From positions 1 through 59,170 of the forward strand of contig NZ_JAOEGB010000038.1 in the NCBI RefSeq assembly GCF_025420585.1: a stretch of DNA of 59,170 bases. Direction: 5' to 3'. The position numbers and the translations under genes are program-made. Positions within the stretch are counted from its first letter, which is position 1. Each line of letters opens with the position of its first letter. The stretch is from Planotetraspora sp. A-T 1434. GTDB lineage: Bacteria; Actinomycetota; Actinomycetes; Streptosporangiales; Streptosporangiaceae. The notes beneath the pieces are model-generated. The model worked only from the letters and a program-made list of their open reading frames with translations. It did no database searches and had not been told where the DNA came from. Below are positions 52,677-59,170 of the stretch, one piece after another.

Positions 52677-53840
52677 TTAGGGGGCGGCGGCGCAGTAATG
52701 CGCCGCCGCTACCCGACTGGAAGCCCGTGTTCTACCTGCTCGAGGCGCAAGGGTTCGAGGTGTGGCTGGTCAACGCCCGCGACGTCAAGCACCTGCCCGG
52801 CCGCCCGAAGACGGACAAGTTGGACGCGGTCTGGCTGGCGAAGGTCGCCGAACGCCAGATGCTGCGGCCCAGCTTCGTGCCGCCGCCGCAGATCCGGCTG
52901 CTGCGCGACCTGACCCGGTACCGGGTGGACCTGGTGGAGGCCCGCACCGCTGAGAAGCAGCGGGTGGAAAAGCTGCTGGAGGACGCGCAGATCAAGCTGA
53001 GCGTGGTGGCCTCCGACATCTTCGGCGTTTCCGGCCGGGCCATGATGGCCGCCCTCATCCGCGGAGAGCGCAGCCCAAAGACGCTGGCACAACTTGCCCG
53101 CTCCAGCCTGCGCGCAAAGATCCCCGCCCTGGAGGAGGCGTTCACCAGCCGCTTCTCCGATCACCACGCGTTCCTGCTGGCCACCATGCTCGCTCGCGTC
53201 GATGCGATCAACGCCGACATCGCTGCCCTCGACCAGAAGATCACCGGGCAGGTCGCACCGTTCGCCGCCACCGTCGAGAAGTTGGATGAGGTCCCCGGGA
53301 TCGGCCTGACCGCTGCGCACGCGATCCTCGCCGAGATCGGCCTGGACATGAGCCGCTTTCCCACCGCCGCGCACCTGACCTCCTGGGCACGGTTCGCACC
53401 GGGAGTTAAGGAGTCGGCCGGCAAACGCAAGGGGAAGAATGCCACCGGACACGGCAACCGCTATCTGGCCCGTACCCTGGGCGAAGCTGCGGTCGTGGTC
53501 GGACGCACCGACACCTTCCTCGGCGAGCGCTACCGCCGGATCGTTCGGCGAAAGGGCAAGAAACGCGCCACCACGGCATGCAGCGACACGGCCTTCCAGA
53601 GTGCCCGGCCCCCGCAGACGGCGAGGACGAGCGCAGAGAAAGGTGCGGGGCCGGGCGCTCCGACCCGCGGGGGTTCGGGGGCCGCGAGCCCCCGAGGTAC
53701 GGCGAGCGTGACGCGCGTCCCCTCGCCCCTGCTCTGCGAACTCTTGAAGAGTCCCAGGAAATGATCTGATAGCACCTGCTCTCCTGACTCGGCTCCCTTG
53801 CATATAGACGTGTCCCCAGATCAGGCCCACGGAGTAGCCC

Positions 53841-54395
53841 TTAAGGGACAGTAGCCGGGCCATGGCGTCGCATGTCGTCGGCGATGGCCCCAAGCGCAGC
53901 GTTGACGTCGTATCCAGGCGGCAAGCCAAGCCGAGCGCACAGCTTTCCTGCCAGTTCTGCAGACAGTTCAGCCAGCGGCTCATCAGGAAGGAGTTCCGCA
54001 AGCATCTGCAGCAGTTGCACGATCGCATCGCCCTCGCACCAATTGAGCAGCGGCTTCTCTAGCGCGGGATGGCGTCTAGCAGAGTCAACCGAGGCCGCAA
54101 GGTCATTAGCTAACACCATTCGTCGCATTCGTCCACTATCACTTTCCGCAATTTCCGCATCACGGAAGGCTACCCGGCACAACCTGGGTAGCGAGGAAGA
54201 TCGGACGTAAACGGTGACTAGCAGAGGGCCTGTAAGCACCCGCTCTAGGAGAGCGGTTGTCACCTCAGGGTGTCGATGCCCTCCACCTCGGGGTATGCCG
54301 TCGAGGGCTGTCGATTTCTCCTTGATCATTTCGCGTATGTGTCGCGCCCCGCTACCCGTGCTCGTAAAGCATCGCCGTGGTACGTTGCCGACCAT
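53841..54395 (-). CDS. Hypothetical frame downstream of a HAD remnant
   Basis: 184 residues; the first about 20 (MVGNVPRRCFTSTG) are the end of the HAD remnant in the same frame. The rest is unrelated: LLVTVYVRSSSLPRLCRVAF, then a helical C-terminus (DAIVQLLQMLAELLPDEPLA; CARLGLPPGYDVNAALGAIADDM). A separate gene could start at the ATG at 54329. No family or ribosome site is apparent. Confidence 0.4.
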   Translation of the reverse strand: MVGNVPRRCFTSTGSGARHIREMIKEKSTALDGIPRGGGHRHPEVTTALLERVLTGPLLVTVYVRSSSLPRLCRVAFRDAEIAESDSGRMRRMVLANDLAASVDSARRHPALEKPLLNWCEGDAIVQLLQMLAELLPDEPLAELSAELAGKLCARLGLPPGYDVNAALGAIADDMRRHGPATVP

Positions 54396-54560
54396 GTGAT
54401 CGGTGTTGTACTCGAGCTCGGGGTCAGGGCCCTGGTCGATCCAGATCGTACGGAGACCGGCGGCGCGTCCGCTGGCTATGTCGGCGGTGTGGCTGTCACC
54501 GACCGCTCATCCGCCCTCGGAGAGAGTCACGCCGCAGCGCTTGGCCTCTACAGAGGAAGG
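54345..54560 (-). pseudogene. HAD-hydrolase C-terminal remnant with in-frame TGA
   Basis: The frame reads AKRCGVTLSEGG, TGA (54507-54509), AVGDSHTADIASGRAAGLRTIW, IDQGPDPELEYNTDH. GDSHTADIASGRAAG is HAD motif IV. The stop replaces a position normally Trp (GGW.VGDS). The N-terminal motifs are not recognisable upstream, so this is a decayed gene. Confidence 0.5.
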
Positions 54561-54780
54561 ACCTCGGGGCAAATCTAGGAGTCTCGCGTCATGAGGTCGT
54601 ATGTCCGTGCGCCGACTCCTGAGCAAGGAACCCTCGGCGGTATCCATGAGGTAACAACTCGCCTCAGAATGACCCGGTACGCCCGTCCGGTCTCGTTCGA
54701 CGACATGCCCATGCTTCTGGCGGCTGCCAGCAGACGAGAGCCCGCGACAATTGCGAAACAGTGACCCAAGGGCACATACC

Positions 54781-56505
54781 TCAGGAGTTTTCAATCCCCT
54801 GCATGAGATATGCAATCAATTCCTGGGTGAACCGCTCTCGCTTAAGTCGGTCCCGAGTCGGAAATCTACCATCCGCAACAGCCATGACGCTTTCCGCAGC
54901 GCTACGGAACAAGTCGACTTGATCGGGTTGCTTCAAAGCGCTAATGAGCGTTTCGCTTTGAGTCTCACATTTCCGCGCGTTCAGGGCAGCCGATGGTCCA
55001 TTGAGCACCTGATACTTATAGGCCATGAGAATGTGATAGCGAGCGGGCTTATAGACAGGATCCAGTCCCGCCCTAAAAGCGTTCTCTATACGGTACGCAG
55101 CGTAGGCGCTTGCAACGTACGGGAGGAGCTTATGCTCTTCTTGGAAGATGGATTTCCCTACCTCGGCATACAAGCGAGCAGGGTAGCGAGCAGCTGCATG
55201 CGGGCTATCGAGGAACACGGCCGAGATTGCCCGCATCTGATCACTAATCGTGACTACCCGCCTCTTTGTCACCGCCGCACTATAGAACTGCCCGCTGCGA
55301 CGCTCATAAGTCAGATTCACTTCTGAAGTATCCAGCGTGTAGAAATCTTCCAGTTTCTTTTGGAACTTAGTCAGTGCAACTAAGTCGTTTTCATGGACTT
55401 CCGTCTGGGAGTTGGTTGCCCTAATAATGCGCGTGGCGACATCTTCATCCCCCGTGATGACCAGGCGGATCGGAACATATACCGATACAATTTGGTCGCC
55501 CAACATATTTCGAGACAAGTACAAACAGTGACTAGTCTGACACCCGTTCACTATCTGGAATCCAGATATTGCCACCGCATCGCCAGGCTTCGGCGAATAA
55601 GAGGACGCGACGACCGTAACACCGTTATTCAATACCGGCAGCAGGTCACGTTCATGGGTGGAAAGGGTACTGAGAATCTGTCGATTGACCGGGTTGTCCT
55701 CACCCTTGAAGCCTCGAACGTTGTCGTAGAAAACACGCTCATCCAGAGCTCCATCCGTACCCTGCACCAGCTTTAGGAGTTCGGCTACCGAGACAACTCC
55801 CAATATAGCTTGATCCACGCCCGGCATCTTGGGGAGATTAACTTGCTTCTCGAGCTGGATCTCTACCTCGTTCGCGTGATTCTTCTTGGACCACGCCTCA
55901 TGGAGCTCATCTGCCCCGTAAACGTTAACAGAAACTCGTCCAATAAATCCAAGATTTGCTATCTGCCCTTCAACCGAGGCAGCCCGATCCCGCACCACGG
56001 GATCCTCTACAGAGCCCTTTGACGCAGTTGTAACGAACGATAGATAGACCGTCGGAGGATGCCGGAGGCTTGTGGCGAAGTCCTCGAACACAAGCGCAAA
56101 GGCGCTTGCAAGCTCTTCGAGGCGAGGGTAATTAGAGAACCCGCCCTCATTACAGAGGAACTTCTTTGCTGTATCACCAAAACCGAGAATGTCGACGCTC
56201 GATATAGAAGCCGACTGCTTCGCTTGAATTAAATACAGGGAAACGTCAATCTGTGAGGCCTGGCCACATATCTCTCTGACATCATCAATATCACGGGCTA
56301 GCTGGCCATTAATTTCTAGCGCTATAATATCGATTCCTATACTGCCTGCGTCTAGCAAGAAATCCGTCTTCTCCGACTGTGACATCAGCTCATCAGGGAG
56401 AATCAAAGTAGCGCTAAACAACTCAAAGGCATCCGCGTCCTCCAGTGCCGAGAGCTCTTCAGTTTCCCGAAACTTCTTGAACAGGCCCTTGATGAGTGGA
56501 TTCAT
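54781..56505 (-). CDS. AIPR-family (abortive infection phage resistance) protein
   Basis: 574 residues from the ATG at 56505 (MNPLIKGLFKKFRE). The AIPR core is clear: VNRQILSTLSTHERDLLPVLNNGVTVVAS, then AISGFQIVNGCQTSHCL and IRATNSQTEVHENDLVAL. The N-terminal part (LDAGSIGIDIIALEINGQLA; SLYLIQAKQS) has a restriction-endonuclease-like look (D...QAK). AIPR proteins are linked to phage abortive infection in lactococci and occur in defence loci. The gene is visibly lower in GC than its neighbours and stands alone, consistent with recent transfer. Confidence 0.82.
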   Translation of the reverse strand: MNPLIKGLFKKFRETEELSALEDADAFELFSATLILPDELMSQSEKTDFLLDAGSIGIDIIALEINGQLARDIDDVREICGQASQIDVSLYLIQAKQSASISSVDILGFGDTAKKFLCNEGGFSNYPRLEELASAFALVFEDFATSLRHPPTVYLSFVTTASKGSVEDPVVRDRAASVEGQIANLGFIGRVSVNVYGADELHEAWSKKNHANEVEIQLEKQVNLPKMPGVDQAILGVVSVAELLKLVQGTDGALDERVFYDNVRGFKGEDNPVNRQILSTLSTHERDLLPVLNNGVTVVASSYSPKPGDAVAISGFQIVNGCQTSHCLYLSRNMLGDQIVSVYVPIRLVITGDEDVATRIIRATNSQTEVHENDLVALTKFQKKLEDFYTLDTSEVNLTYERRSGQFYSAAVTKRRVVTISDQMRAISAVFLDSPHAAARYPARLYAEVGKSIFQEEHKLLPYVASAYAAYRIENAFRAGLDPVYKPARYHILMAYKYQVLNGPSAALNARKCETQSETLISALKQPDQVDLFRSAAESVMAVADGRFPTRDRLKRERFTQELIAYLMQGIENS

Positions 56506-56598
56506 TAGAATTCCCGTAGAGTTGTTGTATCGACAGCGCACATGCTTGGCTGATCATATCGCTACGAAACGCTCCTGTCCCAGTCTTCCGCTAAGAAA

Positions 56599-56624
56599 GC
56601 ATGGCGTAGCTTTCTACGCCATGC
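56599..56624. promoter_or_regulatory. Perfect 11-bp hairpin upstream of the AIPR gene
   Basis: GCATGGCGTAG (56599-56609), loop CTTT, CTACGCCATGC (56614-56624). It lies about 95 nt upstream of the AIPR start and about 260 nt from the end of the IS1380 transposase. Could be a terminator for leftward transcription from the transposase or an operator for AIPR. Confidence 0.45.
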
Positions 56625-56883
56625 GTCCATTCGGCTGGGACGCCTCCCGCAAGGTTTCGAAGTGCTGCGCCGGGAAGGGGGTCAGCATTGGCCTCGATGA
56701 CTCAGGCCTCAGTCGAGTTCGGCGAGCACCTCCGCTCTGCGGAGGTTTTCGCCTGGCCGTCCTGTTCGGGTTCTCGGTCGGTATGGCGGGTCACCCGAGG
56801 CGCTCGGGTGGGCGTCGGCTTCCACGGGCCGTTGGGGTGGCGCGGTCTGTCCTTTCGTGCGTGGCGGGTCGGATTCGGGCTGG

Positions 56884-58299
56884 TTATCCGGGCGCTGGGA
56901 GTGCGCACAGGCGCTGCCAGCAGGTCAGGAACGCGTTCCTCCAGGGCCAGGTCTGGCTGATCTTCAAGATTCGGCGGCGGGCGTGGCTGACAAGCCGTGC
57001 GGGCAGGTGCCACAGGCAGTACCGCATGGTCTGCGGCTCGGCGCGTACGAGTTTGGCGTCGTCATACAGGCCGAGCAGCCGCGTCCAGGCGTCCAGGTCG
57101 GCGGCGATGTTGGCGGCCAGCACTCAGCCGAGGTTGACCGTCCAGACCTTCGAGGGCAGGTTCCGCAGTCCCATCGCCTTGTTGGTGCGCACCCGGTCCT
57201 CGACGCTGGCGTGGGAACGGTGCAGCACGTCGATGAACTGCACCTGGTGGCTGCCGGGGACCGCGCGCATCCGGCCAATGTTGGTGGCGATGATGGAGTA
57301 CTTCCACCCGGCGCGTTTCTCGAAGCCGGTCAGCGTGGCCTTCTGCCGGCCGGAGGGTTTGACCCGGCGTACGACCAGCCGCGTCTTCCATGCGCCGGCC
57401 CGCCGGTTCACCCCGGTCAGTTCGGCCACGGCTGCGTGCGCGTGCAGGCTGCCGTCCTGGTTGAGACCTGGCTCCCAGACGGCTTCGGGCAGCGCGGCGA
57501 TCGCTGCCCCGTCCACGTCGGTGATCTTCCAGCCCACCGTGTATCGGACCGTCCGCCGTGTGGTGTTCAGCCCCTCGAGGCGTTCCAGCAAGTCATGGGT
57601 GGCTCCGGCGCCATCGACACGGATCAGCAGCTTGGCCCTCCGCCGCGTGGGGATCTGCGCGATGGCGGCCTCCAGATGGTCGGCCGCCGTGTTACTCCCG
57701 GCCGGTCCCCGGCGCAGCAGCATCGCCAAGGATTCTTGCGTGTTGGCGCACCAGGCGGCCAGCGGATGAAACCCCCAGGTCTTCTTGAACGTGGCTGATG
57801 CGCCCTCCTTGTTGGAGTGGGCGAGCACGATGGTCGCGTCGATATCGATCACGACCCAGCCGGTCAGCACCTTCCCTGCGACCGTCAGCCACGGGAACCC
57901 CGTCTCGGTGGCCTCGATCAGCTTCCACACATGTGCGCGGACTTTCGCCCGCGCCTTGGCGATCCGAACCAGCAGCACGGGGTCGGCACCGATCGGCTCA
58001 AGGGCCCGGCGGACCGTCGAGTCCGACGGCGGATCCCCGAACAACAGCGCCTGATGTGCCAGCAGCGTGATCTGCCGCATGCTGGTCGCGCCGAGGACGA
58101 TCGCGACCGCCAGGTTCACCAGCACGACGCCGCGGTCCCACACCGGCGAGCGCTCCAGCCGGGCGAGCACCGCCCCGAGCGCGCCGGTTAACCCCGCCTG
58201 ATCAGCGCATTTACGCAGGAGAACGGCTCCCGCGTGGCCGACCAGACCGCGGGCGTCCCCGCGCACAGACAAGCGCCGATCCCATGCCGTACTGTTCAC
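56884..58299 (-). pseudogene. IS1380-family transposase with a nonsense codon
   Basis: 391 residues to a TGA at 57124-57126, followed in the same frame by VLAANIAADLDAWTRLLGLYDD and RYCLWHLPARLVSHARRRILKI, the normal C-terminus. The stop stands where NLGW is expected, a TGG-to-TGA change. Catalytic features: VVIDIDATIVLAHSNKEGA (Asp), LLIRVDGAGATHDLLERL (Asp), and the DDE-type Glu region HASVEDRVRTNKAMGLRNLP. The truncated protein lacks only about 80 residues. Element ends not identified. Confidence 0.82.
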
Positions 58300-58438
58300 C
58301 CGGAAGGTGCACCCGTTCCCTGCGATGAAGTGATCTAGACACTCGCATCCTCGCAGATCAGGTGCACCTTCTGTCTTTTACGATCTTTGCAGGCGTTCAG
58401 CGGTGAATACCGGAGGCTAACCAGAGGGAGATACAGCA

Positions 58439-58618
58439 GTGAGCGGAAGATTCCCGGATGTCGATTGGTTCTGCGACCGGTGCCACGAGCACCTGAACAC
58501 TCAGTCTGGCTTCGACGACAGCAAATACACCTGGAAGTGCACAGGCTGCGGCCACAAGAACAGCATTTCGAGAGACAACATCTACGAATCCTATGAGGAC
58601 TTCCTCGGGTCGGAATGA
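58439..58618 (+). CDS. Small zinc-ribbon protein
   Basis: 59 residues, GTG start with GAGGGAG upstream. Two CxxC knuckles, WFCDRCHEHL and WKCTGCGHKN, make a zinc ribbon; the acidic tail is NIYESYEDFLGSE. Too short for many gene finders. A strong terminator follows the stop by 3 nt, supporting a real transcript. Function unknown. Confidence 0.7.
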   Translation: MSGRFPDVDWFCDRCHEHLNTQSGFDDSKYTWKCTGCGHKNSISRDNIYESYEDFLGSE

Positions 58619-58621
58619 CCT

Positions 58622-58650
58622 AGAGCCCCGGATCTGAGATCCGGGGCTCT
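58622..58650 (+). terminator. Terminator of the zinc-ribbon gene
   Basis: Perfect 13-bp stem AGAGCCCCGGATC / GATCCGGGGCTCT with a TGA loop, starting 4 nt after the stop codon. Confidence 0.85.
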
Positions 58651-58816
58651 CTGCGTTGGTGTGGTGTCCTTCCCCGTGTTATCACGGCCAGGGGCAAGCT
58701 AGATCAACTAGGGTGCGACCTGGACAGACTCCCTCAAGATCATCCCGTAAATATAACGTGAACAGCGGCCGAGAGTCGCCCACGGTGGCGTACGGCTGCA
58801 CATGACTGAAACGATC

Positions 58817-58863
58817 AACGGCGTCCGACCAAGGCAAAGTCGCTGGTCAGACGCCGTTTTTGC
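58817..58863 (+). terminator. Intrinsic terminator with U-tract
   Basis: Arms 58817-58831 and 58844-58858 (15 bp, one mismatch) followed by TTTTT. It insulates the zinc-ribbon gene from the IS481 end. No gene lies between the two terminators. Confidence 0.75.
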
Positions 58864-58889
58864 TGGTTGAGCGGAGAGCGTGGTGTTCT

Positions 58890-58970
58890 GGTTCAGGACA
58901 TAGGAAACGGGTGTCTCGAGACATGGGAAACCCCGGTGGAGCATGTCTCCAGAGATAGGAAACACGGGGA
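58890..58970. repeat. IS481-type end repeats
   Basis: GACATAGGAAAC, GACATGGGAAAC and GAGATAGGAAAC follow one another at about 30-bp intervals, with a TGTCTCGAGACA palindrome between the first two. This GGAAAC repeat pattern is typical of IS481-family termini and immediately precedes the transposase start. Confidence 0.6.
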
Positions 58971-59002
58971 GTTGAGACCTACGGGCGGTCGACAGTCGGC
59001 CC

Positions 59003-59164
59003 GTGTCGAAGGCCAAACTCATCATCACGGCGGTCGTTGTCGAGGGCCGCTCACAGGCAGACGTCGCCCGCTCCAACGGAGTCTCCAAAGGCTGGGTCTC
59101 CAAGCTCGTCGCCCGTTACCGGGCCGAGGGCAAGACAGCGTTAGAGCCAATGCCGGTTAGTTAG
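59003..59164 (+). pseudogene. IS481-family transposase N-terminus, truncated
   Basis: VSKAKLIITAVVVEGRSQADVARSNGVSKGWVSKLVARYRAEG is the N-terminal helix-turn-helix of IS481 transposases. After TALEP the sequence no longer matches and stops at 59162-59164, so the integrase core is missing, cut by another insertion or a deletion near 59145. Confidence 0.72.
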
Positions 59165-59170
59165 GGTTTC

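Larger units (their letters stand above)
50145..52717 (+). mobile_element. Group II intron (complete)
   Basis: Starts GTGCGACG at 50145, the consensus GUGYG 5' end, and ends ...CTACCCGAC at 52717, right after a domain VI hairpin with an unpaired A (GGCGGCGGCGCAGTAATGCG). It carries one maturase ORF in domain IV and a canonical domain V. Removing it joins the IS110 codons precisely (TAC|TGG). 2573 nt in the sense orientation, so splicing would restore that part of the transposase. Confidence 0.87.
49909..53577 (+). pseudogene. IS110-family transposase interrupted by a group II intron
   Basis: Exon 1 (49909-50144) starts MLAQTHDTEDKDIIEG, shifts frame near 49953, and continues AALDVGKAMVVCCVRV (first catalytic Asp of the DEDD RuvC-like domain) to VVMEATSGY. 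Exon 2 (52718 on) resumes WKPVFYLLEAQGFEVWLVNA, KTDKLDAVWLAKVAE, then the C-terminal Tnp part EKLDEVPGIGLTAAHAILAEIG and TSWARFAPG, ending near RKGKKRAT at 53577, after which the sequence is unrelated. Exons join in frame as TSGY-WKP. Frameshift and lost 3' end indicate a dead element. Confidence 0.82.

Noticed and set aside
53578-53769. Short ORFs after the truncated IS110 transposase
   Set aside because: No start context or similarity; probably flanking sequence joined by a deletion.
56477-57769. 430-residue plus-strand ORF across the IS1380 transposase
   Set aside because: Antisense to a clear transposase and Arg/Ser-rich, typical of a shadow frame.

Overview
The window is high-GC actinomycete DNA (many GTG and TTG starts, GC-rich third positions, actinomycete IS families and protein families); a Streptosporangiales or Streptomyces-like host fits, but no rRNA or confident tRNA is present to fix the genus. 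No CRISPR array was seen.

Layout. 0.1-6.6 kb: a LAL-type LuxR regulator, a secreted ricin-fold lectin, an ISL3-family IS end, an NAD-dependent epimerase, and a leftward regulator (frameshifted) plus GNAT operon. 6.8-19.1 kb: one tightly coupled rightward operon, with most genes overlapping by 4 nt (ATGA/GTGA). It has an RsbW-like ATPase, queC-queD-queE (preQ0 synthesis), a divergent reverse transcriptase, a small FGE/C-type-lectin-fold protein, a DUF6884 protein, a GT2 glycosyltransferase, a radical SAM enzyme, a phosphoribosyltransferase, a GT4 glycosyltransferase, a FEN/Pol I-type 5'-3' nuclease, a PIG-L deacetylase, a DegT aminotransferase, a Gfo/Idh oxidoreductase and a methyltransferase. 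This is the most unusual system here: a 7-deazaguanine pathway joined to nucleic-acid enzymes and to sugar-tailoring enzymes. The RT, the FGE gene and the methyltransferase each carry an apparent single-base frameshift, so either the locus is decaying or the assembly has indels.

19.4-23.4 kb: an orphan membrane protein, transposase debris, an AraC/GyrI-like regulator and gene remnants. 23.5-45.5 kb: a mosaic of integrative or mobilizable element genes. It includes an XRE repressor facing a repeated operator and promoter, DUF2637 protein, TOPRIM primase, superinfection-immunity-like protein, MOB relaxase and MobC with a candidate oriT hairpin and 22-nt repeats, and a frameshifted tyrosine integrase. 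Cargo in the same stretch includes a STAND/TPR NTPase with an APH-fold kinase and several unknown proteins. 39.9-41.7 kb holds an intact IS5-family element inserted at CTAG beside an IS256 remnant.

45.5-59.2 kb: an accessory region with a membrane protein carrying a type III methyltransferase-like tail, an ISL3 element beside an older ISL3 remnant, two related small secreted proteins, an IS110 transposase split by a complete group II intron, an AIPR-family abortive-infection-type protein, an IS1380 transposase with a nonsense codon, a small zinc-ribbon protein and the start of an IS481 transposase. Two ISL3 ends (3494 and 48046) face outward and bracket about 44.5 kb.
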